From contig CALSRA010000032.1 in assembly GCA_943788635.1 (NCBI GenBank), positions 1-64,000 on the forward strand: a stretch of 64,000 nt of DNA, in the 5' to 3' direction. A program made the position numbers and the translations under genes. This document shows, one piece after another, positions 10,274 through 19,168 of this stretch. Origin of the DNA: an uncultured Alphaproteobacteria bacterium (GTDB lineage: Bacteria > Pseudomonadota > Alphaproteobacteria > UBA8366 > GCA-2717185). Within the stretch, counting starts at the first letter, position 1. Each line of letters starts with the position of its first letter. The notes under the pieces are model-generated. The model did no database searches, was not told where the DNA came from, and was given only the letters and a program-made list of their open reading frames with translations.

Positions 10274-12109
10274 ATGCAACTCAGAACCTGGCAACAAAAG
10301 CTCATCGACATCTTTCCGTCGATTACGAAGCAGCACAATCGATTCATCCTGAAAGCGCCGACCGGTGCGGGTAAAACCGTGCTCGCAAGTGAAATTGTCG
10401 AACGGTTCTACAAGGACAAGAAAATCATTGTCCTGTGCCACCGGCTCGTTCTGCTGGAGCAGTTGGAGCGGGCGCTCAGCAAAAAACACACAGTCCGCAA
10501 ATTGACGGTGAATGACACGGGCCCGGCCTTCGAAGGGTACGATATCCTGCTGTCCACAAATATGCGGGCGAAGGAAGTTCTCTCAGACGCCATTCCCAAA
10601 GCCGACCTCATCGTTGTCGACGAAGCCCACCGCGTTTCGCCAAACGGCACCGGCTACAAGCGGATCATCGACGAGTTCAACGAACACGGAAAGCCGGGCG
10701 CGCAATTCATGGGCCTCACAGCCTCGCCGGAGCGCCGCACCGGCGACCAGCGCGACCAGCTCAGCCTGGCGTTCGATGCCATTATCGATTGCGCCAATAT
10801 CGAAGACCTGATTGCCGAAGGCGTTCTGGTGCAGCCGATCTATCGGCCCCATTTCGTACACGACCTTGACCTGCGGAATATCGATATCAGTTCGGGTGAC
10901 TTCCCGGTGGCGAAACTGTCACCGGCGATCATCAAGTCATCGATGATCGACTATGCCATCTGGAGCTATAGCGAAGAGCGCGAGAAAATTGCCTCCCGGC
11001 CGGTTTCGGCCTGGTTCTGCGCCGATATCAGCGTTGCCGAGGCGACCCTGGAAGCCATTCGGCAAGCAGGCGTCACGGCGGCCATCGTCACGGCCCAGAC
11101 GCCAATCAAGGAACGCATGGCGCTGCTGAAAAGCCACGAGGATGGCGAGGTCGAGGCCATGGTATCCGTCGGCGTGCTCGCCGAAGGCTGGGACAATCCG
11201 CATTGCAACATCATCGTCCATCTGCGGCCGACACTGTCCAAGGTCCTGTGGGGCCAATCGGTTGGCCGGGGCTTGCGATCAGCGCCGGGCAAGGACAAAT
11301 GCGTGGTCATCGATGTCAGCTCGAACTGGAGCACCTTCGGACCGGTGGAAAAACTGGAATGGAGCCTGTGGAGTCATCGCCGCTCGCATATGCAGTTCAT
11401 GAACCGGTTCAACTGGATCGGACAACAGCAGGACGGCGAAGACCGTGGCGACATCTATCTTCTGTGCAAGAACGAATTGGATAACGGCACCCGGTGTTCG
11501 CATATCTACCGGAAGAATGCCCATGTCGATGATACCTGCCCGATCTGCGGCACATACGCCGCCACGGATATCTACAAGGAACAGAAACTCGACGCGTCGC
11601 TGAACGAGAACGGGCTGCACCGGCTGTTTTTCGACCGCGTTCCGAAAGTGTTCGAGGAAATGGATATTTCCATCTGGAACGGCCTTGGCCGAACCGCCTG
11701 GAAATCCGCGACCGAAAACGAGCAGGCGTTTCTGGCGTTCTGCATGGCCTTCGTGGAAGTGTCGGGTGAACCGACGCAATCGGAATCAGACTATTGGGAT
11801 GCCGCGCTGGCGGCGGAATCCCGTATCCGCGGTTATCTGGTCGAAAACGATTTCCGGATCCAGAAACGCGAAGAATTTGACCTGGCCGTTCTTGCCGACG
11901 GTATGCTGGCAGGCCGGAAAATCAGGACCCTTCAAGCCCATTACGGCATCTCGATCTGTGGCCCTGCGCTGCGGGACAGTGATGCGGCGGATAGCGAGCG
12001 CAAATACCAGAAAGCGCTCAAAATCGCAGAACGCCTGGCGATGATCGGCTGCTCTCCGAAGGACCGCCTTCCCTATTTCAACGCCGCGGAGCACCTGGCC
12101 AAACGTTAG
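10274..12109 (+). CDS. SF2 DEAD/DEAH helicase (COG1061-like) with C-terminal zinc ribbon
   Basis: A 611-aa superfamily-2 helicase. Walker A is APTGAGKT at residues 28-35, motif II is VVDEAHR with D116-H119, motif III-like LTASPER follows, and the second RecA domain carries GVLAEGWDNP and GQSVGRGLRS (motif VI). Around residues 400-435 two Cys pairs (LLCKN...TRCSH and TCPICG) look like a zinc ribbon. The last 170 residues are not recognised. The family includes type III restriction subunits and stand-alone phage-defence or repair helicases; no nuclease, methylase or partner gene is adjacent, so the biological role is open. Upstream 222 bp hold no recognisable gene. Confidence 0.85.
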   Translation: MQLRTWQQKLIDIFPSITKQHNRFILKAPTGAGKTVLASEIVERFYKDKKIIVLCHRLVLLEQLERALSKKHTVRKLTVNDTGPAFEGYDILLSTNMRAKEVLSDAIPKADLIVVDEAHRVSPNGTGYKRIIDEFNEHGKPGAQFMGLTASPERRTGDQRDQLSLAFDAIIDCANIEDLIAEGVLVQPIYRPHFVHDLDLRNIDISSGDFPVAKLSPAIIKSSMIDYAIWSYSEEREKIASRPVSAWFCADISVAEATLEAIRQAGVTAAIVTAQTPIKERMALLKSHEDGEVEAMVSVGVLAEGWDNPHCNIIVHLRPTLSKVLWGQSVGRGLRSAPGKDKCVVIDVSSNWSTFGPVEKLEWSLWSHRRSHMQFMNRFNWIGQQQDGEDRGDIYLLCKNELDNGTRCSHIYRKNAHVDDTCPICGTYAATDIYKEQKLDASLNENGLHRLFFDRVPKVFEEMDISIWNGLGRTAWKSATENEQAFLAFCMAFVEVSGEPTQSESDYWDAALAAESRIRGYLVENDFRIQKREEFDLAVLADGMLAGRKIRTLQAHYGISICGPALRDSDAADSERKYQKALKIAERLAMIGCSPKDRLPYFNAAEHLAKR

Positions 12110-12386
12110 CCACCGGCCGGGTTGTTTTATTGGATCGGGTGATCATGGTGTGGCGCGCGCCGCGCCCATGGGCATGTTTCTATTGGTACAACTGTCGCTG
12201 CGCCCAAAATATTACGTAATTAGAGCGCTTAATAAAAACTTCTATTTTCAAAATAATTATTATTTTTATTTGTAATTTAAAAATAATAATTCCTAACAAG
12301 CATAATATTTATTGCTTTTATTCATGTCATCACCACATGATTAGAAGGCTTCAAATCATTGAGGCTTTATCGGAAGGCATTTTCAG
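12110..12386. other. AT-rich intergenic stretch
   Basis: This 277-bp gap contains a block (about 12210-12320) made almost only of A and T, very unlike the 60% GC around it. No reading frame of interest is seen. A short inverted repeat, TCATGT and ACATGA, lies at 12322-12340 just before the small gene at 12387. The block may be a promoter region or curved DNA for that gene, or a scar of transferred DNA; the sequence alone does not decide. Confidence 0.5.
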
Positions 12387-12533
12387 ATGTCATTTAAATC
12401 ATTTTCGACAGCGCAAAACGCTCCCAGCAAAGGCAGTACCGACGACAAGTCCAAGAACCCGCCGGCCGCCAGCCAGACTGCTGTTCAATCCGAAAAGTCC
12501 CCCGCCGATGTCGGACCGCCGACCAAGCCTTAG
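12387..12533 (+). CDS. Small conserved hypothetical protein (48 aa)
   Basis: A short ORF starting MSFKSFSTAQNAPSKG, followed by a Pro/Ala/Lys/Ser-rich, probably disordered tail ending GPPTKP. The opening and composition resemble small proteins of about 50 aa that I recall from rhizobial and related alphaproteobacterial genomes, of unknown function. It lies directly after the AT-rich block and 77 bp before another small conserved gene on the same strand. The ribosome-binding site is weak (TTTCAG). The call rests on that recollection and on the clean start and stop, and not on a known domain. Confidence 0.55.
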   Translation: MSFKSFSTAQNAPSKGSTDDKSKNPPAASQTAVQSEKSPADVGPPTKP

Positions 12534-12545
12534 CCGAACAACACA

Positions 12546-12565
12546 GGAGGAAACGATCTTCCTCC
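12546..12565 (+). terminator. Hairpin between two small genes
   Basis: GGAGGAA (12546-12552) pairs perfectly with TTCCTCC (12559-12565) around a six-base loop. No T run follows, so it is not a classical terminator. The left arm is a consensus Shine-Dalgarno sequence and would be masked when the hairpin forms, but no suitably placed start codon follows it. Confidence 0.25.
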
Positions 12566-12609
12566 ACCAATCTATCTACACACGATGATGACCCTTACGC
12601 GGGGCGCCG

Positions 12610-12861
12610 ATGACAGTTCGTACCACCCGCAAGACTGTAACGTTTGCAAAGCCTTTCCTGCTGGATGAATCCGGTGATTTGTTGCCAGCGGGATCCTATG
12701 TCGTTGAAACCGACGAAGCGCTTGTGGAAGGGCTGTCCTTTCCTGTCTATCGTCGGGTTTTGACCGTTATCTCACCGCTCGGGAAACCAGGCGAATCTTT
12801 ACTGACCAAGGCGCTGACCGTCGACCCGGAACAACTGGACGCCGCCTTACAGCGCGATTAG
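12610..12861 (+). CDS. Conserved hypothetical protein (83 aa)
   Basis: An 83-aa soluble protein. It starts TVRTTRKTVTFAKPF and has the pattern LLPAGSYVVETDEALVEGLSFPVYRRV, which I associate with a small family widespread in Rhizobiales and Rhodospirillales with no assigned function. The predicted structure is mostly beta strands with a short helix at the C-terminus (DPEQLDAAL). No cysteine or metal motif is seen. It is co-oriented with the 48-aa gene upstream and may share its transcript. Confidence 0.65.
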   Translation: MTVRTTRKTVTFAKPFLLDESGDLLPAGSYVVETDEALVEGLSFPVYRRVLTVISPLGKPGESLLTKALTVDPEQLDAALQRD

Positions 12862-13001
12862 CCGGTTCCGGGAATTTCGATACCGCAATCGAAACCACGC
12901 GCTTCCAGGAAACAGGTTTTCTGGCAGCATTCGATGCGACATAGCGGCGAATACTTGCCGCCGACAGTACAGGCGCACGCAATATTGGAAATATAAATAA
13001 A

Positions 13002-14188
13002 ATGACCAGAACCGTATATCCCCACGCCATATTCTTCAGCATCCTGCTGCTTGTTTCGCTTGCCATGATTGCACTTGGCGAAACCGGCGCCCGGGCCCAG
13101 TCCACCCCACTGCCCCAAAATGCCAGTGCCAAGAATTACGGGCAACCCGTGTTCGGCCGTCATCAGGCGATTGCCGAGGGCGCTGGCCTCCGCCACGGTG
13201 GCCCGTCTCGCGGCCACCAGCTCGCGCAGTGCCGCGACCGTTTTGGGCGGCGGCGGGGTGATGCGGGGACGCAGGGCCTGGCCGAACAGCGCCAGCGTCC
13301 GCGCATCGATGGCATCGGTCTTGGCGAGATGCCCCATGGCGTCAGCCAGCTTGCGGGAGCGGTACGGGTTGACGACAGCCACATCGTAGCCTGCTTCGTG
13401 CAGACGGCGATGCACCGCTCGATGCCATTTCCCCGTCGCCTCGACGACAACCAGCCTGACCGCGACCGGCAGGGCCGCGAGACGGCGCAGGAAGGCGGCG
13501 ATGCCACAGCGGTCATTGCTGACACGCCATGTTTCATCACAGGGATGGATATGGACATCGAGATGGCTTTTGCAGACATCGATACCGATGTAAGTTTCCT
13601 CACTCGGGACGTGTTCGGACAGTTCCTTACCTTGCATACGGGACCAAGGGTTGGGATTGCGACCGTGGCTTCAAGGAAACGAAAGGCGCCTGTCTCGAAA
13701 TAAAAATCCCGCCCAATTCCTTTGCAACCGGTTCTTCCTATGGACGCACCTGGGAATGCATCTGGGGATTCAAGGCGGGTGACAAGGCCTGTACGCGCAT
13801 CGCCGTACCCAAGAATGCGTTTCTTTCCTCTTTTGGCGACAATTGGGAGTGCAACAGGGGATATCGGGAAGAGGGCGAGACCTGCACCGCCATCGCCGTG
13901 CCCACACATGGTTATCTGGCCGCCTACTCTTCCCGGGCGGGCTGGGACTGCCACCGTGGATACAGGCCCGTTGACAATGACTGTGTCGAGATCAAGGTGC
14001 CGGCGAACGGATTTATTGTCGATTCATCCTTTGGACCCGGATGGCAATGTGATCGGGGATATCGGCAGAAAGATTCGGTATGCGTGGCTGTAAAAATACC
14101 CGACAATGCGCATCTTGATCATTCCGGGAATGACTGGGAATGCAACCGTCCCTATCGGAAAAAAGCGACCGGCTGCGCAATATACTGA
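13002..14188 (+). pseudogene. Secreted Trp/Cys-repeat protein, split by IS110 fragment
   Basis: The 5' part (13002-13124) encodes a signal peptide (hydrophobic core FFSILLLVSLAMIAL, then GARAQS) and ends PQNA. The 3' part (13628-14188) starts YLAYGTKGWDC. Joined, they give 227 aa: a signal peptide and six tandem repeats of about 32-38 residues with the pattern W-[DEQ]-C-x-[RW]-[GP]-[FY]-x(3-8)-C-x-x-[IV]-x-[IV]-P. The reconstructed junction PQNAYLAYGTKGWDC fits the spacing of the other repeats (compare VPKNAFLSSFGDNWEC). Paired Cys in each repeat suggest disulfides in the periplasm or outside. I do not know a named family for this repeat. Confidence 0.75.
13125..13627 (-). mobile_element. IS110-family transposase fragment
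   Basis: On the minus strand this 503-bp block encodes about 165 residues of an IS110 transposase N-terminal DEDD domain: EETYIGIDVCKSHLDVH, VVVEATGKWHRAV, NPYRSRKLADAMGHLAKTDAIDA. The C-terminal transposase_20 domain is missing, and the upstream noncoding end typical of IS110 is also absent. The long reading frame that continues leftward to 12858 is only run-on through host DNA. No target duplication is evident. Exact borders are inferred from the frame and repeat fit of the split host gene and may be off by a few bases. Confidence 0.8.
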
Positions 14189-14224
14189 TATCCTCTTTCT
14201 TTCGGCCCTCTCCAGGATGATAAA

Positions 14225-15088
14225 ATGATCACCCTGAAAATCCATCATCGGACCACGTATCGATACCGGACGGCGGTCAGGCTTGAGCCGCATCGGCTGA
14301 TGCTGCGGCCACGGGAAAGCCGCGACCTGCGGCTGATATCGCACGACATCACCATCTCTCCCACGGCGTTACTGACCTGGGCGTATGACGTGCCCGGCAA
14401 CGCCGTCGCGACGGCGTCGTTCACCGGGCCGCTGGACAGCCTGACAATCGACAGTCATACGGAATTGCAGATGCGTTCGGAGGCCTGGCCGGTCTTCGAC
14501 ATCGCCGGCGCCGCAATCTACTTTCCCTTCCGGTATACCGATGATGAATGGGCCGATCTGGGCGCGCTCGCGGCGCCACAATATCCCGATCCTGACGAAA
14601 AACTGCGCGCCTGGGCGCAGGCCTTTGTTCGGGGCAATCCGACGGATACGCTATCGCTGCTCAAGGATATCAGTGTCGGCGTCTATCAGGGCATCGCCTA
14701 TCAGAGCCGCGAGGATGAAGGCACCCAGTCACCGGTCGAAACACTGGGTCGTGGCTGGGGATCGTGCCGGGATTTCGCCGTGCTCTTCGTCGAAGCCGTT
14801 CGCAGTCTCGGTTTCGGGGCCAGAATCGTCTCCGGCTACCTTTATAATCCCGATCAGGAAGCAACCGGATCAAGCGGCGCGGGGTCCACGCACGCCTGGG
14901 CGGAAGTCTATGTGCCCGGCGCTGGCTGGATAACCTTCGACCCCACGAACCGCAGCGTCGGCAGCTTCAACCTGATCCCCGTCGCCGTCGTACGCGATAT
15001 CCGGCAGGCCATGCCCGTAACGGGCAGCTTCGTCGGCACATCGGATGCTTTCGAGAAGATGTCCGTGGAAGTGACCATCACGGTGTAG
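14225..15088 (+). CDS. Transglutaminase-like cysteine peptidase family protein
   Basis: A 287-aa cytoplasmic protein with the bacterial transglutaminase-like N-terminal domain (ITLKIHHRTTYRYRTAVRL, PHRLMLRPRES) and a transglutaminase core. The catalytic triad is visible: C181 in WGSCRDFA, H223 in STHAWAEVY and D239 in TFDPTN. Homologues often sit in one operon with alpha-E, ATP-grasp and Anbu proteasome genes. Here it is alone, and the Anbu homologue is 36 kb away. It starts 36 bp after the repeat-protein pseudogene. The function is probably peptide or isopeptide bond processing; substrate unknown. Confidence 0.9.
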   Translation: MITLKIHHRTTYRYRTAVRLEPHRLMLRPRESRDLRLISHDITISPTALLTWAYDVPGNAVATASFTGPLDSLTIDSHTELQMRSEAWPVFDIAGAAIYFPFRYTDDEWADLGALAAPQYPDPDEKLRAWAQAFVRGNPTDTLSLLKDISVGVYQGIAYQSREDEGTQSPVETLGRGWGSCRDFAVLFVEAVRSLGFGARIVSGYLYNPDQEATGSSGAGSTHAWAEVYVPGAGWITFDPTNRSVGSFNLIPVAVVRDIRQAMPVTGSFVGTSDAFEKMSVEVTITV

Positions 15089-15103
15089 CTTAGCATCGCG
15101 CGC

Positions 15104-16035
15104 TTATGCCGGGCCCGCCCTGCGCCCCAGCATCGCGAAAAAAATCCCGCCGCCGATCAACGCTATTCCGGCCAGATGGAAACCCTGAATCGTCTCGCCC
15201 AGGAACCCCACTGCGAGCAGGCTGCCGAAAACCGGCATCAGATGCATGAAATGCCCGGCCCGGTTGGCACCGACCAGTTCTACGCCCCGGTTGTAAAACA
15301 GGTAGGACAGGAAACCGGGAAAGAGCGCCACATACAGGATCGCCAGATACGATCCGGGTTGCGGCGCGATCCGCAGCCCGGCGCGCAATTCCATCGCGTA
15401 GAGTGGCACGAGCATCAGCGCGCCGAGCAGGAAGGTCGCAGCGAAGAAACTGAACGGCTGAACCGCCGGGCGTTTGCGCAGCAGCGCCGAATACAACGCA
15501 TAGGACATAACCGCGAGCAGAATCCAGACGTCGCCGATATTGACGGCGAGCGACAGCAGAACCGCGACATCGCCCTGGCAGGCAATAGCCAGTACACCGA
15601 TGATAGATATGATCACGCCAATCACCTGGTTCAGGCGCGGCGCTTCTCGAAACAGCAGGAACGAAAACAACAGAATGATCAGCGGCATCGCCGATTGCAG
15701 TAGCAACCCATTTACAGCGGTCGTCGACTGCAAGCCGAAATAGACCAGCGTATTGAAAACCGCGATGCCCAGCCCGGACAGCAGGATCACCACCGGCCAG
15801 GCTCGCAACAGCACTGGCAGATCGGCGCGCAACTGCCGATGCCCCAGCGCAAGGATGAAAACCAGCCCGATGGTCCAGCGCCAGAAAGCCAGGGTCACCG
15901 GCGGCACGTCGCCGGCGACGGCGCGGCCGACTATGAAATTGCCCAGACCAGAACAGCACCGCGAGGGGTAAGCAGCAGGTAGGGCATGTTCCAGCCCAGT
16001 GCGCGGATGCCGCGCGGCGGCGACTCTTCTGACAT
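15104..16035 (-). CDS. EamA/DMT-family transporter (two frameshifts near the start)
   Basis: Ten-helix drug/metabolite transporter with two EamA halves. The intact part reads from NFIVGRAVAGDVPPVTLAFWRWT to the C-terminus. The correct start appears to be ATG 16035 (MSEESPPRGIRALGWNMPYLLLT), placed directly after the stop of the upstream zinc-protein gene (TGAATG). To reach the main frame two extra bases must be dropped: one in the GGGG at 15965-15968 and one in the CCC at 15942-15944 (plus-strand bases). This gives TLAVLFWSGNFIVG, a typical family N-terminus, and 309 aa. Substrate is unknown. Coupled translation with the DksA-like gene is likely. Confidence 0.88.
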
Positions 16036-16390
16036 TCACAGGTTCCGGATTATGTCGCGCAGTCGATACAAACCGGCGTGGACGGGTCGAACTGCAAGGC
16101 GTTTCTTGGCTATTTCGTCGCCGCAGGTCAGGCAGTCACCGTATTCGCCGGTTTCAACCCGCTTCAAGGCGGACTCGATCCGTTTCAACTCGATCTCGCG
16201 CCGCCGGGCGGTTTCCAGCGCCATTGCCTGATCCTGCATCGCATCCATCCGCGAACAGGCGGCCAACCCGACTCTGATCCAACTCCACCGGCTTGCGCGC
16301 GCCACTGCTGCCATCGGCAAGCGCCTGCAACGCCGCGCGCCGTTCGACGAGCAGGAGCCTGTATCCTTCGATTTCTGCATCGTTCAGCAT
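16036..16390 (-). CDS. DksA/TraR-family C4 zinc-finger protein (frameshifted)
   Basis: Small member of the DksA/TraR family, which bind RNA polymerase through the secondary channel. The start at 16390 gives MLNDAEIEGYRLLLVERRAALQ, a helical N-terminal half. The C-terminal half (ALETARRREIELKRIESAL) leads to GEYGDCLTCGDEIAKKRL, the zinc region. Only two of the usual four Cys are clear (CLTC); the second pair is replaced by VRPVHAGLYR, as in some short TraR-like proteins. The halves lie in different frames; one extra A at 16255-16256 (plus strand) joins them as GRLSRMDAMQ, giving 117 aa. Its stop is immediately followed by the transporter ATG. Confidence 0.85.
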
Positions 16391-16521
16391 TGCCAGCCCA
16401 TCGTACCGCACCGAAATCGAGCCGACAAACTGTGATGATCCGGAGGGGGGCTTTGATCGGGCGGCGCGGACGGTTAGTCTTGCGGGCACACAATCAAGAA
16501 TCTGCAGGAGTAGGAAACTTC

Positions 16522-17073
16522 ATGAGCCGACTATCATCATGCGACCCGGACAACATGACGCCAGCGCAAAAGGCCGTTTACGACAAGATCGCTTCCGGCC
16601 CGCGCGGCAGTGTCCGGGGCCCGTTCGCAAAGCTGCTGGTGAATCCAGCGGTCGCAGACGGGGTCCAGGCAATGGGCGCCACGCTGCGCTTTGGCGGCAC
16701 CCTGCCCGCCAATCTGCGCGAACTCGCCATCCTGGTCACGGCCCGACACTGGACGTCACAGTACGAATGGTATGCACATGCGCCGATCGCCCTGGAAGGC
16801 GGCCTGGCCGAATCAATCATGGAAGCGATCAAGCAACGCCGCCGGCCCAGCTTTGTCGATCCGAACGAGGCGGTCGTTTACGAATTCTGTAACGAATTGC
16901 ATGAAAAGCGGGATATCAGCGACGAAACCTATGACTGGGCGCTTGAAAACCTAGGTGAATCCGGCATTGCCGAACTGATCGGCTTATGCGGCCACTACAC
17001 CCTGATTTCCATGACTCTGAATGTCGGGCAGGTCGAATTACCCGAGGGCGAAGAACTCCCGCTCAAGCCATAG
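16522..17073 (+). CDS. Carboxymuconolactone decarboxylase (AhpD-like) family protein
   Basis: A 183-aa all-helical CMD-fold protein. Family features are GPFAKLLVNPAVADGVQAMG, LRELAILVTARHWTSQYEWYAHA and GLCGHYTLISMTLNVG. The AhpD CxxC redox pair is absent (the WTSQYEW position carries no Cys), so a decarboxylase or lactonase-like or unknown role is likelier than peroxidase recycling. ATG 16522 is preceded by GGAGTAGGAAACTTC. It is the first gene of an apparent operon with hyuA (9-bp gap) and hyuB, so it may handle a product or analogue of the hydantoinase substrate. Confidence 0.85.
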   Translation: MSRLSSCDPDNMTPAQKAVYDKIASGPRGSVRGPFAKLLVNPAVADGVQAMGATLRFGGTLPANLRELAILVTARHWTSQYEWYAHAPIALEGGLAESIMEAIKQRRRPSFVDPNEAVVYEFCNELHEKRDISDETYDWALENLGESGIAELIGLCGHYTLISMTLNVGQVELPEGEELPLKP

Positions 17074-17082
17074 GGTCCGCCC

Positions 17083-19168
17083 GTGAACGACACGCACGCA
17101 CTCGGCATCGATATCGGCGGCACATTCACCGATCTCGTTGTCTATGACCGCAGCACCGGCCGGATCGCCAAGGGGAAGGAACTGACCACCCCGGACGATC
17201 CGTCCCGCGGAGTTTTGACCGGGTTGAAGAAACTGCTGGATGGCGGTATCGCACCCGAATCACTGTACCGGATCGTCCATGCGACGACCCTGTTCACCAA
17301 CGCGCTGATCGAACGCAAGGGCGCGCGCACCGGCTTGATTACAACCAACGGCTTCCGGGACGTGCTGGAAATCGGGCGCGAACGGAAATACGAACTGTAT
17401 GACCTGTTCATCGCGATGCCAAAGCCGCTGGCCCCACGGGACCTGCGGCTTGAAGTCAGCGAGCGCATGGGTCCCGGACGGCGCCGTCATCACACCGCTG
17501 GACGAAGACGACCTGCTGGCCAAGGTGCAGACCCTGGTCGACAAGAAGGTCGAAGCCGTCGCGATTGTCTTCCTGCATGCCTATGCCAACCCGGCACATG
17601 AAGATGCGGCCCTGGCCGCGATCGAACGGGCCTTCCCGGACCTGATCATTACCGCAAGCCATGATGTCGCCCCGGAAATCCGCGAATACGACCGGACCTC
17701 GACCACGGTTACCAATGCCTATGTCAAACCGCTGGCGCATACCTATGTCGACCGGCTGGTGGCACAGACCAAGGATTTGGGCATCAGCGCGCCCTATTTC
17801 ATGATGCTGTCGAATGGCGGGCTGACCCATATCGCCGAAGCCAAGCGTTCCCCCGTGCAGTTGCTGGAATCCGGCCCTGCCGCCGGCGCGCTGGTCGCGG
17901 CGCATTTTGGGTCCCAGGCCGGGATCGACAATATTCTCGCCTTCGACATGGGCGGCACCACGGCCAAGCTGGCGCTGGTCGATAACGGCGAACCCCATGT
18001 CGCCTATCATTTCGAAGCCGCGCGCGAGAAACGCTTCGCCGAAGGCAGCGGGCTGCCGCTAACCATTTCCGCCATCGAACTGATTGAAATCGGCGCGGGC
18101 GGCGGCTCCATCGCCCATATCGACGCTATGGAATTGCTGAAGGTCGGGCCGGAAAGCGCCGGTTCCGAACCGGGGCCAGTCTGTTACGGGCGCGGCGGCA
18201 CAAACCCGACCGTCACCGATGCCGACCTGCTGCTGGGCTATCTGAACGCCGGTTCCTTCGCCGGCGGCAGCATGAATATCGACGCCGATGCGGCGGCCAG
18301 GGCGATGCAGCCGCTCGCCGACAAGTCCGGCCTGTCTGTAATCGACACCGCGCGTGGCATCTATGAGGTCGTGAACGAAAACATGGCCAGCGCGGCACGC
18401 GTCCATATTGCTGAACGCGGCAAAGACCCGCGTCTCTACACGCTGCTGGCCACCGGCGGCGCCGGGCCGGTCCATGCCTATTACGTCGCCCGGAAACTCG
18501 GCGTGCGGCGGATCATCTGCCCGCCTGCTGCCGGCGTTGCCTCGGCGCTGGGTCTGCTGATCGCACCGGCGCGGATCGACCGCGTGGCAACCGTGGCGAC
18601 ACCGCTGGATGCCATCAACTGGCCCGATCTGGAAGCCGCCTACCGGGCGCTCGAAACCGACGCGGCGGATGTTATCGCGGAAACCGGCTTCGACCCGGCA
18701 GCCGCGCGGATCACCCGGCTGGCCGATATGCGCTATGTCGGTCAGGGGTTTGAAGTGGTCGTCACGCTGCCCGCCGGGCCCTATACGGCAGAAAGCGCCC
18801 GAATGATGCTGGACGCGTTCGAAACTTCATACCGCCAGACTTTTTCCCGCACCCCACCGGATGTTGTTGCCGAAATCATCAATATCCGCGTATCCCTGCG
18901 GGCCGACGTACCCGGCGAAAGGGCCGAATTCGCAACCGGGGCAGCCGGCGAAACCGGCGGCGGTCAGACCGGCACACGGCCGGTCCGTTTCCCGGAAAAC
19001 AATGATTTTGTGGACACCGCCGTCTATGACCGCGCCCGGCTGCGGCCCGGCGACAGTTTCACCGGACCTGCCGTGGTCGAGGAAGCGGAATCAACGCTGA
19101 TCATCGGCCCCGGGGGCGAAGCCCGGATCGACGATGCCGGCAACCTGATCGTGGAGCTACCGCAATGA
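17083..19168 (+). CDS. hyuA: Hydantoinase/oxoprolinase A subunit (HyuA), frameshifted
   Basis: ATP-dependent cyclic-amide or carboxylase-type subunit of the HyuA/AcxA family. The N-terminal actin-like fold shows LGIDIGGTFTDLVVYD and ATTLFTNALIERKGARTGLI. The middle domain has LAFDMGGTTAKLALV, IGAGGGSIAHID and VGPESAGSEPGPVCYGRGG. Translation from GTG 17083 leaves the family after SERMGP; the frame from about 17475 resumes DGAVITPLDEDD and continues to 19168. One extra base in CCCGG (17473-17477) explains it, giving 694 aa, the normal length. Its TGA overlaps the ATG of hyuB (ATGA), so the subunits are translationally coupled. The substrate (hydantoin, N-methylhydantoin, oxoproline or a ketone) is not evident. 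Confidence 0.92.

Noticed and set aside
12337..12588. 83-codon ORF overlapping the 48-aa gene
   Set aside because: Different frame, Arg/Pro-rich product without resemblance; the 48-aa frame has the conserved opening.
12858..13140. C-terminal extension of the IS110 transposase frame
   Set aside because: The residues after GLPVILGT do not resemble IS110 transposases; this is run-on through the split host gene and intergenic DNA.
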